Of a DNA stretch of 64,000 nucleotides, positions 39,353-46,999 are shown in pieces. A program made the position numbers and the translations under genes. Source of the stretch: Arthrobacter sp. CDRTa11 (GTDB lineage Bacteria > Actinomycetota > Actinomycetes > Actinomycetales > Micrococcaceae); NCBI RefSeq assembly GCF_026427775.1, contig NZ_CP044532.1, positions 4,588,001 through 4,652,000 on the forward strand, read 5' to 3'. Within the stretch, counting starts at the first letter, position 1; each line of letters opens with the position of its first letter. The notes under the pieces were generated by a model. That model saw only the letters and a list, made by a program, of their open reading frames with translations. It searched no databases and was not told the DNA's origin.

Positions 39353-39589
39353 CGCCCCTGGCCCCTGAAGCGCTCGAGATGACCCGGCTGCGCTTCAGCT
39401 GTGCACCCGTTAAGTGACTGCAACGGCCGTGTATTGCGTAAATTCATAGCTCCCCCAAGCTGTTTCCCCAGCGGCCAAGTCTACCGGGGCGGATCCGGGT
39501 TCAGCACCAAAGACGGCCCGTGCCATCCGTCCGCTTCCTCGGAACTGGCCACAGAAGGCGGTACCAGCCAGGCAACCGCCGAATGTTCT

Positions 39590-39608
39590 GACGGCGGGGG
39601 CCGCCGTC
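39590..39608 (-). terminator. Hairpin after the P-loop gene
   Basis: GACGGCGG (39590-39597) pairs with CCGCCGTC (39601-39608) over a 3-base loop, 12 bases beyond the leftward P-loop gene's stop. The remainder of 39353-39589 shows no gene that I can support. Confidence 0.5.
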
Positions 39609-39620
39609 GTCCTACTCTTC

Positions 39621-40151
39621 CTAGGGGGTCCCGACCCTCAAGGACGCCGGCAGCTGATCCACGAGCATTGCCGCGTCTACCGGCTCCGATGTATCGACGC
39701 CAAAAGTTTGCCCGATCCCAAGTGGAACGGCATTCGCCGACCATTCGTCCCAGTCTTGACCTTTGGGAACCGCTGGATGAATCTCGTGTCTCTGACGATC
39801 CAGGTAGCGTCTCCAAGCAACGTTGGAAGGAACTCCACACCAAATTTCAACGACATCCGGAGTGCCCGACAGAGCTAATCCCTCAAGGACAAAAGCAAGA
39901 TCACGGGGCCGGTACCACCAGGACTCCACGATGACCGTACCCGGAATTGCCGACACGAGCTGCCACATCGTCTCTGAAGAAATCCCGCCCAGCCTTCTGC
40001 TGCTAATTCGTCCCTGACTAATTTCTGCAAGGGCTTCTTTGATGTCGTCCTTGGAAACAACAGGTACATCCAAGGTTCTGCCCAGAAGCTTGCTCAGGGT
40101 GGTCTTACCGGAACCGGGAAGACCATTTATCAAAATCACGGATTCAGCCAT
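39621..40151 (-). CDS. Small P-loop kinase-like protein
   Basis: A 176-residue P-loop NTPase. Walker A is at the start (LINGLPGSGKTTLSKLLG, about 7-24), and VVSKDDIKEAL (about 30-40) supplies the Asp pair found in gluconate-kinase-like and zeta-toxin-like phosphotransferases. VIVESWWYRPRDLAFVLEG (about 73-91) and a lid with RRYLDRQRHEIHP (about 114-126) follow. The frame runs on upstream to 40517, but ATG 40151 begins exactly at the first beta strand. It follows the AAA-type gene at 40225 on the same strand. It probably phosphorylates a small molecule; identity unknown. Confidence 0.78.
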   Translation of the reverse strand: MAESVILINGLPGSGKTTLSKLLGRTLDVPVVSKDDIKEALAEISQGRISSRRLGGISSETMWQLVSAIPGTVIVESWWYRPRDLAFVLEGLALSGTPDVVEIWCGVPSNVAWRRYLDRQRHEIHPAVPKGQDWDEWSANAVPLGIGQTFGVDTSEPVDAAMLVDQLPASLRVGTP

Positions 40152-40224
40152 ACCTTCATTGTGGCCCCTGGCCCGACAGCACGCCGAGAGGGGCCCGTCC
40201 CGTACTCGGGTCAGCAGCATCAGG

Positions 40225-40758
40225 TCAGTGTCCTGGAAGAAAATGCGCCAAGACGGTTGTTGCCACCTGGCGGGGACTGCGGTCTGAGGTCTCAATAACG
40301 GCCTCGTCCAAGTCTGCATCGGATAGTGCTGAGTTGAGTTCCCGGTACCTCTCGAGATGCCACTTGAGGCTGGAGTCTTGCTCCGGTGTATATCGGCGGC
40401 GAAGGCGCGCCTCCATGTCGCTGTCATCAGCCACGAGCCGAACGGATCGTATCCGTAAGCCGAACGCGTCCTCATACCGCGCCCAATCTTGCCGGCTGGC
40501 AAGGACACCGCCCACAACGAGTTGCCGAGGTCCTGCGCTTTTGTAGTTTCGCCATACGGCGGCCATGTTTGCTGCCTCCGTCATCAGGTTGGCAGGGTCC
40601 CGAACGGAGGAAGGCCAAGAGCGGTGAAACCAGTCAACGTCCATCAGGCTGAAGGGTCTGCCCGCTTCGGCCAGGAGGTCGCCAACGTGATCCAGGGTGG
40701 ACGTTTTCCCGGCGCCGTAGGATCCGTTGAGGAAGATCGCAAAGTCAGTGTGGTCCAA
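40225..40758 (-). CDS. Small P-loop NTPase with NGSYGAGKTS Walker A
   Basis: A protein of about 177 residues. TTG 40758 is preferred over GTG 40821 because AGAGAGAAG lies 6 bases before it and the longer form would overlap the MazG-like gene by 34 bases. Walker A, FLNGSYGAGKTSTLD, begins at about residue 9. MDVDWFHRSWPS (about 40-51) and a basic lid (MEARLRRRYTPEQDSS, about 118-133) follow. It is similar in size and layout to the protein at 29797, including DETASARLR/DSDMEARLR-type lids. It is in line with the MazG-like and second P-loop genes. Likely a nucleotide or small-molecule kinase. Confidence 0.75.
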   Translation of the reverse strand: MDHTDFAIFLNGSYGAGKTSTLDHVGDLLAEAGRPFSLMDVDWFHRSWPSSVRDPANLMTEAANMAAVWRNYKSAGPRQLVVGGVLASRQDWARYEDAFGLRIRSVRLVADDSDMEARLRRRYTPEQDSSLKWHLERYRELNSALSDADLDEAVIETSDRSPRQVATTVLAHFLPGH

Positions 40759-40787
40759 GTGAGGCTTCTCTCTGTAGCTGAGGCTTA

Positions 40788-41105
40788 TCAGGGCTGCCTG
40801 GAAGGATGCCAGCGGAGCCACTTGTCCTCGACAGCCTCGATCACGTCCACGTCATGATATTTCGCAAGGAGAAGCACATGGGCGAAGACATCCGCTATCT
40901 CAGCCTCGAAGGTCATCTCGATCTGCGCGTCCGTCAGGCCCTTTCGCCGGGCCTGCCCTGTCTTCATGAGATAGGCCTGCGTCAGTTCGCCCAGCTCCTC
41001 ATGAAGCTTGAGAGTGAACCAGTTCGAATCACGCTCGATGCCGTTCTTGCCCGCATATTCCACGGAAACTTCTTCGAGCTCCTGGGCCAATAGGTTCATA
41101 TCCAT
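40788..41105 (-). CDS. MazG-like nucleotide pyrophosphohydrolase
   Basis: A 105-residue all-alpha NTP pyrophosphohydrolase. The metal-binding set is complete: LHEELGEL (about 33-40, EExxE) and FEAEIADVFAHVLLLAKYHDVD (about 65-86, ExxD). The length is that of single-domain MazG/dCTPase-like proteins that remove non-canonical or excess NTPs. It starts at ATG 41105 (another ATG lies two codons on) and is first in a leftward set with two P-loop proteins. The CYTH protein diverges from it. The group suggests nucleotide or phosphate-ester metabolism. Confidence 0.85.
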   Translation of the reverse strand: MDMNLLAQELEEVSVEYAGKNGIERDSNWFTLKLHEELGELTQAYLMKTGQARRKGLTDAQIEMTFEAEIADVFAHVLLLAKYHDVDVIEAVEDKWLRWHPSRQP

Positions 41106-41213
41106 GCGCTAAACCCTATTCCTCGTGATGAGGATGCTTGCCGCCTGACCATCTGACCCAACTGACGGTCCTGCATCCCCGCTCTGAAATCACTCCCGTG
41201 GTCTAGTGGAATC

Positions 41214-41741
41214 ATGCCGACCAACATCGAAATCAAGGCGCGCGTTCATAGTCTCGAAAATCTGCTGCCGGCCGTCGCGTCCATGGCAGACAGGGAACCG
41301 GAGCACGTTGAGCAAGACGACACCTTCTTCTCCTGCCCCAACGGCCGGCTCAAGCTACGAGTGCTTTCCGATTGCCACGGGGTGCTGATCTACTACCGCA
41401 GGGCAGATGAAGCCGGCCCGAAGCCTTCGTTCTATCTACATTCAGAAACGTCAGACCCAGACGGGCTCCGATCAGTCCTGACTGATGCCTATGGCCAAAT
41501 CGGCCGTGTTCGAAAGGACCGCATCGTGTTTCACGTAGGCCAGACGAGGGTCCACCTCGACCGCGTAGAAGGATTGGGCGAGTTCCTGGAGCTGGAAGTC
41601 CCTGTCGGAGGCACGCTGGAGCCTGTCACTGCGGTCTCAGAAGCCCACCGCCTGCTTGCTGCTCTTGAGATCGACCACTCCTCACTCATCAAGGGGGCCT
41701 ACGTTGACCTCCTCGCTGCTGCGGGCGCCGCAACGGAGTAG
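41214..41741 (+). CDS. CYTH domain protein (class IV adenylate cyclase / ThTPase-like)
   Basis: A 175-residue CYTH-fold protein. The N-terminal ExExK motif is present as NIEIKARV (residues 4-11), followed by LKLRVLSDCHGVLIYYRRAD (about 46-65) with the Arg/Lys pairs that line the triphosphate tunnel, and VHLDRVEGLGEFLELEV (about 112-128) with the acidic metal ligands. All charged tunnel positions I can place are kept. Family members act on triphosphates: cyclic AMP synthesis, thiamine triphosphatase or inorganic triphosphatase. Lying next to a MazG-like hydrolase and P-loop kinases, a triphosphatase role seems likelier than cyclase; this is inference. Confidence 0.85.
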   Translation: MPTNIEIKARVHSLENLLPAVASMADREPEHVEQDDTFFSCPNGRLKLRVLSDCHGVLIYYRRADEAGPKPSFYLHSETSDPDGLRSVLTDAYGQIGRVRKDRIVFHVGQTRVHLDRVEGLGEFLELEVPVGGTLEPVTAVSEAHRLLAALEIDHSSLIKGAYVDLLAAAGAATE

Positions 41742-41787
41742 ACCCCACGGCTCCGCGGTAGTCATTCAAGGCATGCCGGCGGGGTCG

Positions 41788-42330
41788 TCAGCGCCCAGCG
41801 GGGAGCTGGTAGATCGCCACGTGGATCTTTCCCGAGTCTTTCGGCGGGATGACTACCCGGAATGCCGGCCCCCGTCCGGAGTCTGTGTCTTTGGAACACA
41901 GGGTGGAGCCTGGCTCAATCCCGACGCCGCGCAGCACCTTCGCGTCCTGCCCAACGATCTCCGCATTGGGGGCCACCATCGAACCCGCCGACGCACAGAT
42001 GGACTTCATCTCCTCCGTGTCGGCCGTGAAACTCGTCAGGGAAGCACCGGCAAAAGGCTCAAGCGGAGTCTGGTCCACCGCAATGCCGTCGGCACTCGCC
42101 GGAAGGCTTAGGACCAGCGGTGCAAAAAGCGCAGCCGCCAGGCTGCTTGCGTCGCCGGGGGCAGGGGAATCCATGGTCATGTCAGGTCCTGTCGTCGTAG
42201 TGCCGGAGGCTTCCAAACGGCTGTCTGCCGGTGTCGTGCCTCCCGGCCGCGCGACACCGGGGGTGGCGCATCCGGCCAGCAAGATGCCGGTCACGGCCAG
42301 GGCCGCCGTCGCCATTCCTTTGCGCGCCAT
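41788..42330 (-). CDS. Lipoprotein of unknown function
   Basis: A predicted lipoprotein: signal peptide MARKGMATAALAVTGILLAGC with lipobox LLAGC (Cys at residue 21 from ATG 42330). Longer starts at 42378 or 42435 are possible but would add an unusually long, uncharged lead. After a short Ser/Thr/Gly/Pro linker comes a domain of about 125 residues with two cysteines (KSICASAG and STLCSKDTD), probably linked. The end reads AFRVVIPPKDSGKIHVAIYQLPAGR, beta-rich. No family recognised. It is divergent from the LacI gene. Confidence 0.7.
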   Translation of the reverse strand: MARKGMATAALAVTGILLAGCATPGVARPGGTTPADSRLEASGTTTTGPDMTMDSPAPGDASSLAAALFAPLVLSLPASADGIAVDQTPLEPFAGASLTSFTADTEEMKSICASAGSMVAPNAEIVGQDAKVLRGVGIEPGSTLCSKDTDSGRGPAFRVVIPPKDSGKIHVAIYQLPAGR

Positions 42331-42448
42331 CACTTTGGCACGTCCGGAGCTGTGGTGAGTTGAAGATTCGCCTGTCATGTTGTAATTCTGCGCGATCCCT
42401 ACTTCGTTAAGGCGGGCATCGCGCAACTGCCCCACGGTCCATCTATTG

Positions 42449-42460
42449 TTAAGCGCATAG
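42449..42460. promoter_or_regulatory. LacI-type operator before the regulator gene
   Basis: TTAAGCGCATAG carries the same TAAGCGCAT core found three times before the binding-protein gene at 43736. The core is nearly palindromic about its central GCGC, as expected for a LacI site. It lies 22 bases before the LacI start and suggests autoregulation. Confidence 0.7.
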
Positions 42461-42481
42461 GCTCAAGGGGAAGGGGGAGTG

Positions 42482-43570
42482 ATGGCAGTGGTCAAGGGTC
42501 CGACTGTTTATGACGTCGCGGAGCGTGCGGGGGTTTCCATAGCCACCGTTTCCTTTGCATTCAGTCAGCCTCACCGCGTGAAGGACTCAACGCGGAACAC
42601 GGTCCTGAATGCTGCGCGCGAACTTGGATATGTGCCCAGTGCCAGTGCCCGGGGCCTGGCCAAAGGGCGCACAGGAGCCCTGGGGCTCTTCGCGTTCGAC
42701 TTCCTGAATTTTCTCCCCGATGCGGAGGGCATGAAGAAAGACCGCGCGGCCGCTGTGGTGGCGCCTAATGATGATTGCCGGCTGTTCCCGGTCTGGGTTG
42801 ACGAGGTTCAGCGGGGCGTTCAGTTGGAGAGCTTCAGCCGGGGCTACGCACTGATGATCGGCGGAGGCAACAAAGCCAGCAGCGAAAGGGCAGTGACTGA
42901 CATTGCCGGACGGGTTGACGGTTTGATTATTTTTCCCCGCACAATTCCCGCAGAGGTAACCCGACGCATCGCAGCCCGCATTCCCGTTCTTGAACTCGCT
43001 GACCCGTCCGGCATCGACGAACTCCATCACGTGACGGTGGACAACGCCGACGGCATGCGGCAACTCATGGACCACCTGATCGGCGTCCACGGGTTCCGGA
43101 GACTGAGGTTTGTCAGCATCCCGAACGTGGAGACGGAAGCCAGGTACAACGCGTTCGCCGCCGCCCTGTCCGCCCACGGACTGGAAGTGCTTCCTGCGCT
43201 TGAAAGCCGGCCGGGCGCCACTGCTGTGACTGCTGACCTGATCGCAGATCTCCTGGACGCCGGAACCCTACCCGACTGCTTCGTCTGTGCCAATGACGAG
43301 GAAGCGCTGGTGGTTATGGAGACACTCAAGGCCGCCGGGATCTCGGTCCCGGGCCAGGTGGCTGTCACCGGGTTCGACGGCGTCGTCGCCGGCCGCCTGG
43401 TCCGCCCCACCTTGACCACGGTTCGCCAGCCGATGGAACTGATGGGGCGGACGGCCGTGGAAATCCTCGTGGACGCCATCACCAACCCCGCTGCAGCCCC
43501 AGTGACCAGCAAGCTGCCGGTACAGCTTGCTGTGCGGGAAAGCTGCGGCTGCCGGGTCGATGTAACCTAA
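42482..43570 (+). CDS. LacI family regulator of the GH30/sugar ABC operon
   Basis: A 362-residue LacI/GalR regulator. The DNA-binding domain (about 4-60) reads VKGPTVYDVAERAGVSIATV and SFAFSQPHRVKDSTRNTVL; the hinge is YVPSASARGLAKGRTG. The effector domain ends ESCGC, with the C-terminal Cys pair frequent in sugar-specific members. ATG 42482 is preferred over the GTG one codon before, after a GGGGGAG site. It is upstream of the whole importer operon, and TAAGCGCAT motifs before itself and before the operon are its likely targets. Confidence 0.9.
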   Translation: MAVVKGPTVYDVAERAGVSIATVSFAFSQPHRVKDSTRNTVLNAARELGYVPSASARGLAKGRTGALGLFAFDFLNFLPDAEGMKKDRAAAVVAPNDDCRLFPVWVDEVQRGVQLESFSRGYALMIGGGNKASSERAVTDIAGRVDGLIIFPRTIPAEVTRRIAARIPVLELADPSGIDELHHVTVDNADGMRQLMDHLIGVHGFRRLRFVSIPNVETEARYNAFAAALSAHGLEVLPALESRPGATAVTADLIADLLDAGTLPDCFVCANDEEALVVMETLKAAGISVPGQVAVTGFDGVVAGRLVRPTLTTVRQPMELMGRTAVEILVDAITNPAAAPVTSKLPVQLAVRESCGCRVDVT

Positions 43571-43607
43571 CATCCCGATCTGTAAGAACTGTTGCCAAAG
43601 TCACAGT

Positions 43608-43685
43608 AATGCGCTTAGATTAGTTTCACATCCCGATCTAAGCGCATTGAAAGTCCTTTCTTTTGGATTCGCATCTAAGCGCATA
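43608..43685 (+). promoter_or_regulatory. Three operator copies before the sugar operon
   Basis: AATGCGCTTAGAT (43608-43620) and ATCTAAGCGCATT (43636-43648) are a perfect 13-base inverted repeat with a 15-base gap. A third copy, ATCTAAGCGCAT, lies at 43673-43684. The phrase ACATCCCGATCT occurs twice as well (from 43570 and from 43628). Together with the site at 42449 they define a LacI operator core TAAGCGCAT. The cluster sits in the 165-base gap before the binding-protein gene. Confidence 0.85.
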
Positions 43686-43735
43686 AGTCGGATTCTGTAC
43701 CGGCGCCGCAGGGCGTCTGACTGAAGGGAACAACG

Positions 43736-45031
43736 ATGATCCAAACCACCCTGGACACGCGTGTCCGAATAAGGAAAATTGCGGCGCTTGGCCTTGCCGC
43801 CGGCCTGTTGCTGACCGGTTGCGGACGCGACGATGCGCCCTCCGGCGCCACGGAGACCGGCAAGGCGATCGCAGACGGAGCCGCTACCGGCACCATCAAC
43901 GTATGGGCGCAGGGTGGCGAAGCGACGTTGCTCCCTGAGCTTATGAAGGACTTCGAGGCCGAGAACCCCGGGGTGAAGGTCAACGTTACCGCCATCCCCT
44001 GGGATGCTGCCCACAACAAGTACCAGACAGCCATTGCCGGAGGTACCACCCCGGACCTCGCCCAGATGGGCACCACCTGGATGACCGATTTCAGTGACGC
44101 CTTCGATACGAAGCCCGCCGAGCTTGATACGTCCGGATTCTTCGCCAGCTCCGTCAAATCAACAGAGCTCGGCGGTGCCACGCTGGGCGTGCCGTGGTAC
44201 GTCGACACGCGGGTCCTCTACTACCGCAAGGACTTGGCTGCCCAGGCCGGATACCCGGAATTCCCCACTACCTGGGACGGCCTGACCTCCATGGCGAAGG
44301 CCCTGAAGTCGCAGGACGGCGTCAAATACCCGCTCCAGTTGCCAGTGTCCGGCGCCGATTCCTTCCAGTCCATGCTTCCCTTCCTGTGGTCCAACGGCGC
44401 ACAGTTCATCAACGAGGACAATTCGAAGTGGACCTTTGACACTCCGGAGATTGTGGAGGCGCTGAAGTACTACCAGGGCCTCTTCACCGACGACCTGGCC
44501 AACAGAAATCCCGCAACAGGAGCGGGCGCCGGCGAAGCTGCCTTTGTCAACGGCGAAGCCCCGGTGCTGATCCTGGGACCGTCGGGCCTCGCCCAGCTCA
44601 ACAAGGCAGGCGGTCCCGGTTTCGAGGACAAGTACATGGTGGCGCCGTTCCCCAAGAAGGTCAGCGGAACGTCCTTCATCGGCGGTTCCGATCTGGTGGT
44701 CTTCAAGGACGCCAAGAACCGGGACGGAGCCTGGAAGCTCGCACAGTGGCTGTCCAAGCCGGAAGTCCAGATCAAGTGGTACAAGGCATCGGGGAGCCTG
44801 CCCGCGCTGGAGAGTGCATGGAAGGACCCCGCCCTGGCCGACGACAAGAAGCTTGCCGTCTTCGGTGAGCAGTTGAAGGACACCAACTTCCCGCCCACCA
44901 TCCCCACCTGGACCGAGGTCGCGGCAGCAGCAGACACCCAGCTGGAACAGATCGTCAAGGCCGGCAAGGACCCCGCAGTGGCAATGAAAGAGCTGCAGGC
45001 CACAGCCGATTCAATCGGTACCGGGAAGTAA
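43736..45031 (+). CDS. Sugar ABC transporter substrate-binding lipoprotein
   Basis: A 431-residue extracellular solute-binding protein (family 1, CUT1 type). Lipobox LLLTGC places the lipidated Cys at residue 29. The first strand TINVWAQGGEATLLPELMKDFEAENPGVKV (about 53-82) and PWYVDTRVLYYRKDLAAQAG (about 150-170) are the standard hinge and ligand regions of CUT1 proteins. It is the first gene after the operator cluster, followed 2 bases later by the first permease. With a secreted GH30 enzyme in the operon, the ligand is probably glucose, gentiobiose or another beta-glucoside released outside. Confidence 0.92.
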   Translation: MIQTTLDTRVRIRKIAALGLAAGLLLTGCGRDDAPSGATETGKAIADGAATGTINVWAQGGEATLLPELMKDFEAENPGVKVNVTAIPWDAAHNKYQTAIAGGTTPDLAQMGTTWMTDFSDAFDTKPAELDTSGFFASSVKSTELGGATLGVPWYVDTRVLYYRKDLAAQAGYPEFPTTWDGLTSMAKALKSQDGVKYPLQLPVSGADSFQSMLPFLWSNGAQFINEDNSKWTFDTPEIVEALKYYQGLFTDDLANRNPATGAGAGEAAFVNGEAPVLILGPSGLAQLNKAGGPGFEDKYMVAPFPKKVSGTSFIGGSDLVVFKDAKNRDGAWKLAQWLSKPEVQIKWYKASGSLPALESAWKDPALADDKKLAVFGEQLKDTNFPPTIPTWTEVAAAADTQLEQIVKAGKDPAVAMKELQATADSIGTGK

Positions 45032-45033
45032 TC

Positions 45034-45993
45034 ATGGCCACCACAACGGCCACGGGGCAGACCGGCAGGACTCCGTCCGCTGGCCCGCCCCGGACGCCTG
45101 GGCACCGCAGTCCTGCCGCCAGGCGCCGCCGGAAGACGCTGGTGGCCTGGATGTTCGCGCTGCCGTTCGTCCTCATCTTCGGGCTCTTTATGCTGATGCC
45201 GCTGGTGTCCTCCTTCGTGATGTCCTTCACGGACTTCACCAGCAAGGACGTCCGCAACCCACTCGCCGTCGGCTTTGTCGGCCTGGACCAGTTTGCGGAA
45301 CTCTTTAGCAACCAGCAGTTCCTTCACTCAATGCTCAACACCGGCTACTTCGTCGTCGTCGGAATCCCGTTGACCATGGCCGCCGGACTGGCCCTGGCGG
45401 TCGCACTGAACAACGGCATCACCCGGTTCCGGAGCGCTTTCAGGGTTGGCTTCTACACGCCGGTGGTGACCAGCATCGTGGCCATCGCCGTCGTATGGCG
45501 GTTCATCCTGCAACCGGACGGGCTGCTGAACCTCGTCCTGGGCTGGGTTGGCATCGCGGGGCCGGATTGGCTGAACAGCACGGAATGGTCCATGCCGGCG
45601 ATGATCCTGATGGCTGTCTGGCGCAACATGGGCACCCTGATGATCATCTTCCTGGCCGGACTGCAGAACGTCTCCACCGAAGTCCTGGAAGCGGCCCAGG
45701 TGGACGGTGCCAATGCCTGGCAGCGCTTCGTCCAGGTCACGCTCCCCATCCTGCGCCCCACCCTGCTGCTGGGCGCGGTCCTGCTGTCGGTGGGGTTCCT
45801 GCAGTTCTTCGAGGAGCCTTTCGTGATGACCAAGGGCGGTCCGCTGGACTCCACGCTCTCGGTGAGTTACTTCACCTTCAACCAGTTCGGATTCGGTAAG
45901 TATGGCCTGGCCTCGGCCGCCAGCTACGTGCTGTTCATAGCCATCGCCCTGCTGAGCCTGATCCAGTTCCGTACCCTCCGCTCCAAAGACTGA
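45034..45993 (+). CDS. Sugar ABC permease, MalF type
   Basis: A 319-residue CUT1 membrane permease with six predicted helices after a 35-residue basic, Pro-rich cytoplasmic start. The EAA loop that docks to the ATPase reads EAAQVDGANAWQRFVQVTLP (about 226-245). It begins 2 bases after the binding protein stop and is followed 12 bases on by the MalG-type partner. No ATPase gene is in the operon, so a shared MsiK-type ATPase encoded elsewhere must drive it, as is usual in actinobacteria. Confidence 0.93.
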   Translation: MATTTATGQTGRTPSAGPPRTPGHRSPAARRRRKTLVAWMFALPFVLIFGLFMLMPLVSSFVMSFTDFTSKDVRNPLAVGFVGLDQFAELFSNQQFLHSMLNTGYFVVVGIPLTMAAGLALAVALNNGITRFRSAFRVGFYTPVVTSIVAIAVVWRFILQPDGLLNLVLGWVGIAGPDWLNSTEWSMPAMILMAVWRNMGTLMIIFLAGLQNVSTEVLEAAQVDGANAWQRFVQVTLPILRPTLLLGAVLLSVGFLQFFEEPFVMTKGGPLDSTLSVSYFTFNQFGFGKYGLASAASYVLFIAIALLSLIQFRTLRSKD

Positions 45994-46005
45994 AGCGAGT
46001 AGACG

Positions 46006-46902
46006 ATGACCGATACAAAAACCGCTCCCGCAGCACCGGCCCGCCCCGCTGCCCGGCGGACCGTGACAGCCCGCCGGAAAAAATCGACCATAGGCAAACA
46101 GGCCTGGGTATATGGGCTGCTGGTTCTTGCCGTAGCCGCGACCATACTGCCCTTTGTCTGGATGCTGCTGGGATCCTTCAAAACCCAGGGTGAGCTCCTG
46201 CGGCGGCCAGTCACCTGGTGGCCGCAGGACCCCACCATGGACAACTACGTCCGCTGGTTCACCGACCTGCACATAGACCTCTTCTTTATGAACAGCATCA
46301 TTGTTGCGGCTGTCACGGTCCTGGGGAACCTCCTGTTCTGCTCCATGGTGGGCTACGCGCTGGCCAAGATGGACTTCGCCGGCAAGAAGGTCCTGTTCCT
46401 GCTGGTGATGGTGACCCTGATGGTTCCGGGCGTGGTGACGTTCGTGCCGCTGTTTGTCATGGTCAGCAAGCTGGGCCTGGTCAACACCTATCCGGCGCTG
46501 ATCCTGCCGTTCCTGGTCTCACCCCTGGGCGTCTTCCTGATGCGGCAGTTCATGATGGGGATCCCGGATTCCCTGATCGAGGCGGCCAGAATCGACGGCG
46601 CCGGTGAACTGCGGACCTTCACCCGGATTGTGATGCCGCTCTGCGGGCCGCCGCTGGCGACACTGGGGATCCTCACGTTCCTCGGCTCGTGGAACAACTT
46701 CCTCTGGCCCCTAGTCGCCGCCCAGAGCGAGGACAAGTACACGCTGCCCGTCGCGTTGTCGCTGTTCTCAACCGGCGAGAGCGCCACAGACTACGGACTG
46801 CTGCTGGCAGGCTCGGTGCTTGTCATCGCCCCCATCGTGACCTTGTTCATCTGCCTGCAGCGGTTCTTTATCCAGGGCGTCGCGGCCACCGGCATCAAGT
46901 AG
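46006..46902 (+). CDS. Sugar ABC permease, MalG type
   Basis: A 298-residue CUT1 permease. A basic N-terminal tail of about 35 residues precedes six helices; the EAA loop reads EAARIDGAGELRTFTRIVMP (about 190-209). It matches in position and motif the fragment left at 31847-32008, which shows what was lost there. The C-terminus ends FFIQGVAATGIK, the family norm. It closes the transporter part of the operon, with the secreted glycosidase gene about 100 bases downstream. Confidence 0.93.
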   Translation: MTDTKTAPAAPARPAARRTVTARRKKSTIGKQAWVYGLLVLAVAATILPFVWMLLGSFKTQGELLRRPVTWWPQDPTMDNYVRWFTDLHIDLFFMNSIIVAAVTVLGNLLFCSMVGYALAKMDFAGKKVLFLLVMVTLMVPGVVTFVPLFVMVSKLGLVNTYPALILPFLVSPLGVFLMRQFMMGIPDSLIEAARIDGAGELRTFTRIVMPLCGPPLATLGILTFLGSWNNFLWPLVAAQSEDKYTLPVALSLFSTGESATDYGLLLAGSVLVIAPIVTLFICLQRFFIQGVAATGIK

Positions 46903-46999
46903 GAGCCCCACCTAACACCAGCACCGCCGTCGTGCATGGCCCCCTCCTCAGCCCTCGCCCAGGGCTGGTACTCCCCCGCACCCAGACCCAAGGAAACCC

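Noticed and set aside
45328..46272. 314-codon open frame on the minus strand
   Set aside because: Antisense to the MalF/MalG permease pair; Gln/Asp/His-rich product characteristic of reverse-strand membrane genes.
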